DNA from: Gemmatimonadota bacterium
Lineage (GTDB): Bacteria > Gemmatimonadota > Gemmatimonadetes > Longimicrobiales > Gaopeijiaceae
Length of the DNA stretch: 64,000 nt
Assembly (NCBI GenBank): GCA_022825135.1
Contig: JAJDYN010000002.1
Location: forward strand, 18,036 to 82,035
Direction: 5' to 3'
Shown: piece by piece, positions 48,570 to 57,903 of the stretch
Layout: the number at the start of each line of letters is the position of its first letter
How positions within the stretch are numbered: position 1 is the first letter of the stretch
Position numbers and translations under genes: made by a program
Notes under the pieces: generated by a model
Databases searched by the model: none
Told to the model about the DNA's origin: nothing
The model's input: the letters and a program-made list of their open reading frames with translations, nothing else

Positions 48570-48870
48570 GCCGGCTCGCTCCGTATCATGTGGGGTTTCC
48601 TTGCGGTCATCTCTGTTCCCCGCGGTCATCCCGGTCTCTCGCGGTCACGTCGGTCTCTCGCGGTCACGTCGGCAGCGATCCACGGCACGGCATCGGTCTC
48701 CTCTCCACGATGGGGATGCTGCAAATCCTAGGCCGCGGCGGCAAGGGCGCGCAAACAGACCGACCCCGGGACCGTCGGTCGGTGCGGGATCCCATCCATT
48801 CCCGGCTGGCGCATGCCATGCGTTCCGGTCGTCTCGACCGCGTGGTGGGGAGTGTGTAGCTTCCGCTCGC

Positions 48871-51861
48871 ATGAGTGATACCCCGCGCCGATCAAGGACC
48901 TCCCGGGTCGCCCTGTTCCTCGGGGCGGCCGTCTGGGTCGTCTCGTGCGAGAGCCCGCTGGCGCCCGAGCTGTGCGGGACCCTCCCCGATCAGACGGTAA
49001 CGGTGGGCGGGACGGCCGATGTCGCCCTGTGTTTCCGCGACCCCAACGGGGATGCGCTCGACTTCGACGCGTTCAGTTCCAGCCCCGACGTCGCCACCGT
49101 CCAGCTCCGGGGCAGCACGGTGACGATCACCGCGGTCTCCCCCGGCACCGCGGTGGTCACGGTGGTCGCGTCCGATCCGACCGGCCTGGAGGCGCGGCAG
49201 ACCTTCCGGGTCACAGTGCCGGACCGGCCGCCGACCGCCGTGGGAACGATCGACGATCTGGAACTGATGGTGGGCGACTCCGCGGCCATCGATGTTCGCG
49301 GACACTTCGCCGAGCCCGACGGGCAGCCGCTCCGGTACTCGGCGGCCGCGTCCGACCCCGGCCGCCTGGCGGTCTCGGTGGACGGCGCGGAGGTGACGGT
49401 GGTGGCGGTGGCGAAGGGCACGGTGACGGTGACGGTCACCGCGACCGACCCGGGCGGCCTGACGGCCACGCAGAGCTTCGAGGTGACAGTGCCCAACCGG
49501 CCGCCGGTCGCGGTCGACTCGATCGCGGCCCGGGAGGTAATGGTCGATGATGCGCACACGCTGGACCTGTCACCCTTCTTCAGCGACCCGGACGGCGACC
49601 CGCTCACCTATGCGGCCGCCGCGTCCGACGAGGGAGTCATCGCCGCGACGGTCGCCGGTAGCACCCTCACCCTGACGGGACTCGCCAAGGGCGAGGCGAC
49701 GGTGACCGTCACGGCCGGCGACGACGAGGGCCTGACGGCCGAGCAGCACTTCACGGTCACCGTCCCCAACCGGCCGCCGGCCGCGACCGACACCATCCCG
49801 TCGCGGATGATCCATAAGAGCGAGGCGGACACGCTCGACCTGACGGCCTGGTTCTCCGACCCGGACGGCGACCCGCTGGCCTGGACCGCCGAGGCGTCGG
49901 ACCCCCGCGTGGTCGCGCTGAATCTCGCCGCCGGCGAGGGCACGCTGGTCGTCACGCCCCTGGCCACGGGGGAGACCCTGGTCACCGTGACCGCGACCGA
50001 CCCGGACGGCCTCGCGGCCTCCCTGAGCTTCACGGTCACCGTCCCCAACCGGCCGCCCGCGGCGACCGCCCCGATCCCGTCGCGGACCCTCTACAAGAAC
50101 GAGGCCGACACGCTCGACCTGGCGGCCTGGTTCTCCGACCCCGACGGCGACCCGCTGACCTGGGCCGCCGCCGTGTCCGACGCCCGCGTGGTGGCGCCCG
50201 AAGTCTCAGCCCCCGACGGCACGCTCATCCTGACCGCCCTTGCCCAGGGCGAAGCGGTGGTCACCGTGACCGCGACCGACCTCGACGGCCTGGCCGCCTC
50301 CCAGAGCTTCACGGTCACCGTTCCCAACCGCGCCCCGGCCGCAACGGGCTCCATTCCCGCGCAGACCCTCCACAAACGCGAGACGGCGCCGCTCGACCTC
50401 GCCCACCACTTCAGCGACCCGGACGGCGACGCGCTACGGGTCGAAACCGCGTCGAGCGACAACCTTGTGGCCACGGCGACCGCCAGCGGCACCGCGCTCA
50501 CGGTGCGGGCCGGGGTCACGGGCGAAGCCACCCTGACCGTGACCGTCATCGACCCGGGCGGCCTGTCGGCCCGGCAGAGCTTCGCGGTGACCGTGCTCAA
50601 CCGGGCGCCCGCCGCGACCACCCCGGTCCCCGCGCAGACGCTCCCCCGCGGGCAGACCCGGAGGTTGGGCATGGCCGCCCACTTCTCCGACCCCGACGGC
50701 GATGCGCTCGACTACGCCGCATCGTCGTCGAACACCCGGGTCGCGCGGATCAGCGTCGACGGGAACGACCTCGTCCTCACCGCCCTGTCGGCCGGCAGGG
50801 CCACCCTCACCATCACCGCAACCGACCCCGACGGCGCCTCGGCCACCCAGTCCGCCAGGGTGACGGTCCCCGCGCCTCCGCCCCCGCCCCCGCCGGCGTC
50901 CGGGTTCGACATCCAGCTCGGCTTCGCGTCCGGCGTGAGCGCCGACGTGAAGTCGGCCATGCGTTCCGCCGCGGCGACCTGGGAGGCGATCCTCAGGGAC
51001 ACCGAGCTCCCGGATATCGCGGTCAACGACACCTTCTCCTGCACAGTCGCCGGGACGAAATTCGAAGTGGAGCTCGGAGTCGTGGACGACCTGGTGATCG
51101 CCGTCGCCGCCGAAACGGAGGAGGCGGGCGGCACGGTGGCTCTGGCAAGCATCTGCGCGGTACGCGTTTCCGACGATTCCCCGGTGTTCGGCGTGATCCG
51201 ATTCGACAACGCCGACGTGGACCGGGTGGCCCGGGCGGGCAATCTGGTCGAGGTTGCAATGCACGAGATCGCCCATGTTCTGGGGATAGGCGTGGCTCCG
51301 AACTGGTACTCCCTGCTCGCGAATCCATCGGAATCGCTTCCCGACGCCGACACGCACTTCCCCGGGCGGCGGGCCGTCGCCGCGTTCAACGCCGCGGGAG
51401 GCACCGGCTACACCGGCGGCAAGGTGCCGGTCGAGAACGGGGGCGATGATGCGCATTGGCGCGAATCGGTGATGGGCCCGGAGAACATGACGCCGCAATT
51501 CACGGTGGGAGCGGCGCATCCCGTGAGCGCGATCACCCTTCAGGCGCTGGCCGACCTGGGCTACCGCGTCAACGCCGGTCTCGCCGAGCCGTACGTCGTA
51601 TCCCCGGCCCCCGCGGCCGCCGCCGCCGAGGATGCCCCGCCCATCGACCTCGGCAACGACGTCTACAGGGGACCGATCCTCCAGGTCGACGGCGAAGGCA
51701 GCGTAGTCCACGTCGTTCCGGGCGAGCCCGGCGCCCGGCCCGGCGCGCAACCCGGCGCCCGGGGAGCCCCCGCGGCCGCGGCAGCCCGGCCCGACTCGAC
51801 CGTCCGAATCTCCGTCGGCAGCCGCCCGAGCCCGCCACCCGCACCCCGAGACCCCACATGA
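48871..51861 (+). CDS. Seven-repeat Ig/cadherin-like protein with C-terminal metalloprotease domain
   Basis: Lipobox AAVWVVSCES; repeats 'FSDPDGDPL.yaAaaSD..vv...v.G..LTlT.LakGeAtVTVTAtDpdGLtA.QsFtVTVPNRPPAAT'; VEVAMHEIAHVLGIG zinc motif. Confidence 0.88.
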   Translation: MSDTPRRSRTSRVALFLGAAVWVVSCESPLAPELCGTLPDQTVTVGGTADVALCFRDPNGDALDFDAFSSSPDVATVQLRGSTVTITAVSPGTAVVTVVASDPTGLEARQTFRVTVPDRPPTAVGTIDDLELMVGDSAAIDVRGHFAEPDGQPLRYSAAASDPGRLAVSVDGAEVTVVAVAKGTVTVTVTATDPGGLTATQSFEVTVPNRPPVAVDSIAAREVMVDDAHTLDLSPFFSDPDGDPLTYAAAASDEGVIAATVAGSTLTLTGLAKGEATVTVTAGDDEGLTAEQHFTVTVPNRPPAATDTIPSRMIHKSEADTLDLTAWFSDPDGDPLAWTAEASDPRVVALNLAAGEGTLVVTPLATGETLVTVTATDPDGLAASLSFTVTVPNRPPAATAPIPSRTLYKNEADTLDLAAWFSDPDGDPLTWAAAVSDARVVAPEVSAPDGTLILTALAQGEAVVTVTATDLDGLAASQSFTVTVPNRAPAATGSIPAQTLHKRETAPLDLAHHFSDPDGDALRVETASSDNLVATATASGTALTVRAGVTGEATLTVTVIDPGGLSARQSFAVTVLNRAPAATTPVPAQTLPRGQTRRLGMAAHFSDPDGDALDYAASSSNTRVARISVDGNDLVLTALSAGRATLTITATDPDGASATQSARVTVPAPPPPPPPASGFDIQLGFASGVSADVKSAMRSAAATWEAILRDTELPDIAVNDTFSCTVAGTKFEVELGVVDDLVIAVAAETEEAGGTVALASICAVRVSDDSPVFGVIRFDNADVDRVARAGNLVEVAMHEIAHVLGIGVAPNWYSLLANPSESLPDADTHFPGRRAVAAFNAAGGTGYTGGKVPVENGGDDAHWRESVMGPENMTPQFTVGAAHPVSAITLQALADLGYRVNAGLAEPYVVSPAPAAAAAEDAPPIDLGNDVYRGPILQVDGEGSVVHVVPGEPGARPGAQPGARGAPAAAAARPDSTVRISVGSRPSPPPAPRDPT

Positions 51862-52994
51862 TCTCCGACTCCACCCGCTTCCAGAACCGCTTCCTGCTCG
51901 TGCTGGCACTGGGGATCTCGCTCCTCTTCCTGGTGATGATCCGCCAGTTCCTCGTGGCCATCCTGCTGGCCGCGGTGTTCAGCGCCATGACCCGGCCGCT
52001 CTACCTGCGCCTGGCCGCGGGCATGAGGGGGCGCGAGCGGGCCGCCGCGGTCGCCACCCTCCTGCTGGTGCTGGTCATCCTGGTGGCGCCCGCCATCGCG
52101 TTCATGGGGCTGGTCGTCTCGCAGGCGGTGGACGTCTCGCAGGCCGCGGCCACCTGGGTGCGCGGCAACATGGACCTGGTCGAATCCATCGAGGCCCGCG
52201 TCCTCGAAATCCCGCTGGTGGGCGATTTCCTGCCCGACCGCGAGCGCATCGTCGGCCTCGCGGGCCAACTGGCCCAGAGCGCGGGCGCGGTGCTGGTCAA
52301 CAGCCTGACCGCCGCCACGCTCGGCACCACCAACTTCCTGTTCCAGCTCTTCCTCATGCTGTACGCGATGTACTTCTTTCTCACCGGCGGCCCGGCGATC
52401 CTCGATCGCGTCCTCCACCTCGTTCCCCTCCCGTCCCCGGACGAAGAGAGACTCCTCGACCGCTTCGTCTCCGTCACGCGCGCCACCATCAAGGGATCGC
52501 TCGTGATCGGGGTCCTGCAGGGCGGCCTCGCCGGCCTCAGCTTCGCCGTCTTCGGGGTGCCCGGAGCGGCCTTCTGGGCCACGGTCATGGCGGTCCTGTC
52601 CATCGTGCCCGCGCTGGGGACGGGGCTGGTGTGGGTGCCCGCGGTCATCTGGCTGCTCGCCACCGGCCAGATCGCGGCGGGCATCTCGGTCGGCCTCTGG
52701 TGCGGGCTCGTCGTGGGCACCGTCGACAACTTCCTGCGCCCGCGCCTGGTCGGCCGCGACGCCAGGCTCCCCGACCTGCTGATCCTGCTCAGCACCTTCG
52801 GCGGAATCCTGTTCTTCGGGGCCGTCGGCTTCATCCTCGGGCCCATCGTGGCCGCGCTTTTCGTGACCGTCTGGGAGATCTTCGCGGAGGCCTACCGCGA
52901 CGTCCTTCCGGAGGTGCGCCCGCGGGATGCAGAAGCCCCCGAAACACCCTCGCCGGACCTTTCTCCGGAGTGCGATTCCGCCCATATTGAATGA
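51858..52994 (+). CDS. AI-2E family (PerM-like) transporter
   Basis: ATGA overlap with previous gene; RFLLVLALGISLLFLVMIRQFLVAILLAAVFSAMTRPLYLRL; RLPDLLILLSTFGGILFFGAVGFILGPIVAALF. Confidence 0.92.
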   Translation: MISDSTRFQNRFLLVLALGISLLFLVMIRQFLVAILLAAVFSAMTRPLYLRLAAGMRGRERAAAVATLLLVLVILVAPAIAFMGLVVSQAVDVSQAAATWVRGNMDLVESIEARVLEIPLVGDFLPDRERIVGLAGQLAQSAGAVLVNSLTAATLGTTNFLFQLFLMLYAMYFFLTGGPAILDRVLHLVPLPSPDEERLLDRFVSVTRATIKGSLVIGVLQGGLAGLSFAVFGVPGAAFWATVMAVLSIVPALGTGLVWVPAVIWLLATGQIAAGISVGLWCGLVVGTVDNFLRPRLVGRDARLPDLLILLSTFGGILFFGAVGFILGPIVAALFVTVWEIFAEAYRDVLPEVRPRDAEAPETPSPDLSPECDSAHIE

Positions 52995-53674
52995 GCATGA
53001 TGCACGCGAATCGCCCCGTGCCCGGCGGCCCGCTCCCGCGCCGCGCCAGATCTCTGGCCCCGGTCGCCCTGTCCCTCGTCGTTCTGTCCCTTTTTGCCGC
53101 GTGCGCGCCCGGGAACGGGGGCGACTCCGGCGACTCCGAATTCCAGGGCGAGCCCCTCCCGATCCTCATCGAGCGCCCCGACTTCACGCTCACCGACACC
53201 GAGGGCCGTCCCTACTCGTTTCTGGAGGAGACGCGCGGCCGCGTGGCGCTGCTTTTCTTCGGCTACACCTGGTGCCCGGACATCTGCCCCATCCACATGG
53301 CCAACATCGGCCAGGCGCTGAAGACCATTCCCACCGAGGACCGGCACCGCCTCGAGGTCGTCTTCGTGTCGACCGATCCCGCCCGCGACACGCCCGAGCG
53401 CATCCGCGAGTGGCTCGACGTCTTCGATCCCTCGTTCGTCGGGCTGCGCGGCACCCTCGAGGAGGTCAACCGCATCCAGAACCAGGTCGGCCTTCCCGCG
53501 TCGCTGCTCGACGAGCCCGACGAGGACGGCAACTACCTGGTCGGGCACGCGGCTTCGGTGCTGGCCTTCTCGGCGGATGGCCCGGCGCGGCTGCGCTATC
53601 CCTTCGGGACGCGGCAGGCGGCATGGGCCCACGACCTCCCCAGGCTGATCGAGCAGCCCGGCTCCGGCCCATAG
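52991..53674 (+). CDS. SCO1/SenC family copper protein
   Basis: FTLTDTEGRPYSFLEETRGRVALLFFGYTWCPDICPIHMANIGQAL (CPDIC); YLVGHAASVLAF. Confidence 0.95.
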   Translation: MSMMHANRPVPGGPLPRRARSLAPVALSLVVLSLFAACAPGNGGDSGDSEFQGEPLPILIERPDFTLTDTEGRPYSFLEETRGRVALLFFGYTWCPDICPIHMANIGQALKTIPTEDRHRLEVVFVSTDPARDTPERIREWLDVFDPSFVGLRGTLEEVNRIQNQVGLPASLLDEPDEDGNYLVGHAASVLAFSADGPARLRYPFGTRQAAWAHDLPRLIEQPGSGP

Positions 53675-53678
53675 CTGC

Positions 53679-54170
53679 ATGCGGCTGCCCTGCCTCCCGC
53701 TCCTCCTCGCCGCCGCCGCTTGCGGTTCCCCCGAGCCCCGGTGGGTGTCCACCAGCCGGGACGGGGTCCTGGAGATCTCGGAGGCGTTCGCCGGCGAGTC
53801 GGTCACCGGCGGCACGGCGGCGGTCTACTTCGCCCTCCGCAACCGCGGGGCGGTGGACGACACCCTGGAGGCCATCGTGGTCGAGGGCGCCGGCTCGGCC
53901 CTCATCCACGAGGCCGGGGAACGGGACGGCATTCGCGTCATGGCCCCGGTCTCGGCCCTTCCGCTCCCCGCGGACCAGGTCACCCGCCTCGTGCCGGGGG
54001 GCACGCACGTCATGCTGCTCGACCTCGCCCGGCGCCCGGTGGCCGGCGATTCGCTGAGGGGGGTGCTGCGCTTCCGCAGCGGCCGGGAGGTCTCGCTGCG
54101 CGCGGAGGTGCACGGCCTGACGGAACTCGAGGACATCCTCCACGAGAGCACGCGGCGCAGTGCCGGTTAG
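53679..54170 (+). CDS. PCu(A)C copper chaperone
   Basis: Complete H-X10-M-X21-H-X-M: HEAGERDGIRVMAPVSALPLPADQVTRLVPGGTHVM. Confidence 0.92.
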   Translation: MRLPCLPLLLAAAACGSPEPRWVSTSRDGVLEISEAFAGESVTGGTAAVYFALRNRGAVDDTLEAIVVEGAGSALIHEAGERDGIRVMAPVSALPLPADQVTRLVPGGTHVMLLDLARRPVAGDSLRGVLRFRSGREVSLRAEVHGLTELEDILHESTRRSAG

Positions 54171-54320
54171 GCCGCGGCCCCGGGCCCGGGCCTCTCTCGA
54201 CACACAATCGGGTTCACCCGCGTATTCTTGGACCATGCCCCGGGTAGCGTTACCCTGTCCCGTGCTGATAACGTTTCCGTGCCGCAGATGCCGATGCGAC
54301 ACACGTACTGGAGGAGCACC

Positions 54321-55517
54321 ATGAGCCGAGTGAGCCGTTGGGTTGGATACGCGGCTTTGTGCCTGGCCGCCGCGCTGGGACCTTCGGTGGCTGCCGGTCA
54401 GGAGCTGCCTCCCGAAGTCCGGATCGACCTCTACCTCGTGCGGGCGGAGCGCCACGTCCAGAACCAGAACTGGCCCGCTGCCCTGGAAGCCCTGGACATC
54501 GCCATGCTGCTGCAGGCCGATGGAGGCATTGAGACGCCGGCGGAACTCTGGTTCACGCACGCCAGGGCGGCTCTGGGAGCCGGATTCCCCGATACCGCCA
54601 TCACCTCCGCCACCCGCTACCTGCAAGCGGCGGGTCGGGGGGGCGTGAACTACGAGTCGGCGCTGGTGCTTCTGGACGAGGCGATGAGCCGCGCCCAGGG
54701 CGATCCCGCGCCTGTTGCGCCGATGGCGCAGCAACCGGGTCCCGCGACCCCGCCCCAACCGGCGCGAGCCGCGGATCCCCCGCCCCCGGCTGCTCCTGCG
54801 CCCCCCGCCGCACCGGCTCGTGCCGCCGCCCCGCCGCCCCCCGCCGCACCCGCACCCGCTGCCGCCCCGCCGCCCGCCGCCGCACCCGCCCCCGCCCCCG
54901 AACCGGCCCCCGCCATTCAACCCGCGGGGACCGCGGGCGGGCTTACCGTGCTCTTCCCCCTGGTCGCGATGAACGCGTCGACCATGGCCGTCACGTCCAG
55001 CCGGGCGGCCATCGGTGCATCGCAGGTCGTCGGCGTGGGGGGCGGGTTCGGCGTCGCGTTCCCGGTCAGCGGCCGGTACGGCGTCCAGGTCGGCGCCCAG
55101 TTCGCGCAAAAAGGGGCCAGGGTGACGCAGGGAGCGGGCGCCGTAGCGGACGTTACGTTCGAAAGCGTCGACATCACGGCGCTGGCGCGCATCTCGGCGC
55201 TGACGGTGGCGAATCTTCCGGTGTACGCGCTGGTCGGCCCCTACGCGTCCTTCGAGCTGGGTTGCCGCTTCGTGCCAGCCAGCGCCGGCGTCGGGCTCAT
55301 CCCCCCCGGAGGCGATTGCCGAAACCAGAGCCTCGACACGCGGTCGACCGACTTCGGCGTCTCGGGGGGGTTGGGCATCGAGATGGGCACGGGCGAAACC
55401 CGCATCACCGCCGGGCTCCTGTACAACTACGGAATCCAGGACATCAACAAGGTCGTGGGCGAGGCGGCCAAACATCGGGTCCTCAACATTCATGTCGGGG
55501 TTGCCAGGACGTTCTGA
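54321..55517 (+). CDS. Secreted protein: TPR-like N-terminus, Pro/Ala linker, outer-membrane beta-barrel-like C-terminus
   Basis: Signal peptide ...AALGPSVAAGQ; P/A-rich ~70-aa linker; C-terminal aromatic HVGVARTF. Confidence 0.75.
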   Translation: MSRVSRWVGYAALCLAAALGPSVAAGQELPPEVRIDLYLVRAERHVQNQNWPAALEALDIAMLLQADGGIETPAELWFTHARAALGAGFPDTAITSATRYLQAAGRGGVNYESALVLLDEAMSRAQGDPAPVAPMAQQPGPATPPQPARAADPPPPAAPAPPAAPARAAAPPPPAAPAPAAAPPPAAAPAPAPEPAPAIQPAGTAGGLTVLFPLVAMNASTMAVTSSRAAIGASQVVGVGGGFGVAFPVSGRYGVQVGAQFAQKGARVTQGAGAVADVTFESVDITALARISALTVANLPVYALVGPYASFELGCRFVPASAGVGLIPPGGDCRNQSLDTRSTDFGVSGGLGIEMGTGETRITAGLLYNYGIQDINKVVGEAAKHRVLNIHVGVARTF

Positions 55518-55558
55518 GCGGGCGCTCCTGACACGACTCGCGGGGACGCCCGACTGAC

Positions 55559-56359
55559 GTGCAATGGTGGTGCTTTTCACAGAACACGGCCTGGAGCTGG
55601 GAGTGGCAGGCCTATCCGGGGGTATGGTTCTTCGTGGCAGCCATGGCCGCGGGCTACGCACGCTGGAGCGGAGTTCCGTTGCGTGACCGGCGCGCTTGGT
55701 GTTTCTATGCCGGCGTGCTCCTGCTCTGGGCCGCCTTCGACTGGCCGCTCGGTCCGCTCGGGGCGTCGTACCTGGCCAGCGCGCACATGGCCCAGTTCCT
55801 GCTGGTAGGGCTGATCGCACCGGCGCTCCTGCTGCTCGGACTGCCGGCCCGTTTTTTCGACCGCATCGGCGAGCGTCCGCGGGCACTCGCCGTTCTCTCC
55901 GACCTCACGCACCCGCTCGCGGCGTTCATGATCTACAACGTCATGATGACCGTCACCCACTGGCCGGGCGTCGTCGACACCCTCATGGCCACCCAGCCCG
56001 GGATGTTCGCGCTCGACATGGCCTGGCTCCTGTCCGGCCTGGTATTCTGGTGGCCGGTCCTCTGCCCGGTCCCGGACCGCAGCGGCTTCCATCCGCTGGC
56101 CAAGGTCGCGTACCTTGGCATCAACGGCATCCTCATCCGCCCGCCGTTCGCGATGATGGTGTTCTCGGAGTTCCCCATCTACGCCACCTACGAACTCGCG
56201 CCCCCGATTGCCGGCACCACGGCGCTCGGAGACCAGCAGATGGCGGGCGCGGTGATGAAGGTGGGGCAGGGGTGGATCATGGGCATCGCGCTGGGGATCA
56301 TCTTCTACCGCTGGTGGCTGGAGACGAGGCACGCCCGCAAGGCGAGGACCACGGCATGA
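55559..56359 (+). CDS. CtaG-type cytochrome c oxidase assembly protein
   Basis: WSWEWQAYPGVWFFVAAMAAGYARWSG; SAHMAQFLLVGLIAPALLLLGLPARFFDRI; VMMTVTHWPGVVDTLM; DQQMAGAVMKVGQGWIMG. Confidence 0.88.
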   Translation: MQWWCFSQNTAWSWEWQAYPGVWFFVAAMAAGYARWSGVPLRDRRAWCFYAGVLLLWAAFDWPLGPLGASYLASAHMAQFLLVGLIAPALLLLGLPARFFDRIGERPRALAVLSDLTHPLAAFMIYNVMMTVTHWPGVVDTLMATQPGMFALDMAWLLSGLVFWWPVLCPVPDRSGFHPLAKVAYLGINGILIRPPFAMMVFSEFPIYATYELAPPIAGTTALGDQQMAGAVMKVGQGWIMGIALGIIFYRWWLETRHARKARTTA

Positions 56360-57903
56360 GCGACTCCCACCTCCCGTTCCTGGGCGCGGCACTGGCCCAT
56401 CCCTACCGGGTCGGCCTGGTGCTCGGCGAATCGCAGTGCCGGTACGGCGACCTGCTTTCCGTGTCCGAGCGCGTGGCGCACTTCCTGCTGCGCGGGCGCT
56501 CCGACCTCCGGGAGGCCCGCATCGTTCTGCTGGCGCCTCCCGGCTTCGCGTACGTCGCGGCGCACTGGGGCATCTGGCGCGCCGGGGGCGTGATCGTCCC
56601 GCTGGCGCTGGCGCATCCGGTCCCGGAGCTGGTGTCGCTCATCGAGGACGCCGACCCGGAACTGGTGCTCGTGCACCCCAACACGGAGAAGCGGGGGATC
56701 CCCGCGGCGGAGGCGTGCGGCGTCCCGTGGGCCGACGTCGTGGATTCCCTCAAGGGTCCGCCCGGCACGAAACTCAGCGACCTGTTCGCGCCCATGCCGG
56801 ACGCCCCGCCCCTCCCGGTCATCGCCGAATCGCGCGACGCGCACATCATCTACACGAGCGGCACCACCGGGAAGCCCAAGGGCGCGGTCACCACCCATGC
56901 CGCCACCCGGCACCAGGTGGAGAGCATCGCCCGGGCCTGGGAGATCACGCGCCACGACCGGGTGCTGAACGCCCTCCCCCTGCACCACGTGCACGGCATC
57001 GTCAACGCCCTGCTGTGCCCGCTCTGGCAGGGCGCCTCGGTCGAGCTCCTCCCGCGCTTCGACCCCGATGCCATCTGGAGCAGCTTCGCGAACCTGCGCC
57101 TGAGCATCTTCATGGGCGTGCCCACCATGTACGTGCGCCTGATCCGGGCGTGGGAGCGCATGCCCCACGAGCGCCGGCGGGTGGTCGGCTGGTCCGCCGG
57201 CGACCTGCGCCTCACGATCTCGGGCTCGGCCGCGCTCCCCGCCTGGGTCCGCGAGCGCTGGGAGGGCATCACCGAGCAGGTCATCTTCGAGCGCTACGGC
57301 CTCACCGAGACCGGCATGGTGCTCACCAACCCCCCGAACGGCACCGGCGCCGGGGGCTACGTCGGCCATCCCTTCCCGTCCGTGCAGGTGCGCCTCAGGC
57401 GCGACGGGGGCGGCTTGGCTCTCCCCGGAGAGGAGGGCTGCATCGAGGTGCGCGGGCCGGGCCTGTTCCGCGAATACTGGCGCCGCCCCGAAGAGACCGC
57501 CGCCGCCTTCCGCGACGGCTGGTTCGACACCGGCGACCGCGCCGTCCGGCACGAGCACAACGGCTACCGCATCCTGGGACGCGAGAGCGTCGACATCATC
57601 AAGACCGGGGGAGAGAAGGTCTCGGCGTTCGAGATCGAGGACGTGCTGCGCCGGCACTACCGCGTCGGCGACTGCGCGGTGGTGGGCATCCCCAACGACG
57701 AGTGGGGCGAGCAGGTGTCCGCCGCGGTCGTCATCACCCGGGGAATGGCCTTCTCCACGGCCGAGCTGCGCGGGTGGGTCAAGCGTCACCTTGCGAACTA
57801 CAAGGCGCCCGCGCGCATCATCGCCGTCGATGAACTGCCCCGGAACTCCATGGGCAAGGTGCTCAAGGACCAGGTGCGCGACCTCTTCCTCCGGGCCCCA
57901 TGA
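56356..57903 (+). CDS. Acyl-CoA synthetase (AMP-forming; MatB/ACSF3-like)
   Basis: HIIYTSGTTGKPKGAVTTHAA; LPLHHVHGIVNALLCPLWQGASVELLPRFD; ERYGLTETGMVLTNP; GWFDTGDRAV; LGRESVDIIKTGGEKVSAFEIE; PRNSMGKVLKDQV. Confidence 0.95.
   Translation: MSDSHLPFLGAALAHPYRVGLVLGESQCRYGDLLSVSERVAHFLLRGRSDLREARIVLLAPPGFAYVAAHWGIWRAGGVIVPLALAHPVPELVSLIEDADPELVLVHPNTEKRGIPAAEACGVPWADVVDSLKGPPGTKLSDLFAPMPDAPPLPVIAESRDAHIIYTSGTTGKPKGAVTTHAATRHQVESIARAWEITRHDRVLNALPLHHVHGIVNALLCPLWQGASVELLPRFDPDAIWSSFANLRLSIFMGVPTMYVRLIRAWERMPHERRRVVGWSAGDLRLTISGSAALPAWVRERWEGITEQVIFERYGLTETGMVLTNPPNGTGAGGYVGHPFPSVQVRLRRDGGGLALPGEEGCIEVRGPGLFREYWRRPEETAAAFRDGWFDTGDRAVRHEHNGYRILGRESVDIIKTGGEKVSAFEIEDVLRRHYRVGDCAVVGIPNDEWGEQVSAAVVITRGMAFSTAELRGWVKRHLANYKAPARIIAVDELPRNSMGKVLKDQVRDLFLRAP

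Noticed and set aside
53825-54170. Initial suspicion that PCu(A)C had lost its copper motif
   Set aside because: Counting residues shows H-X10-M-X21-H-X-M is complete.
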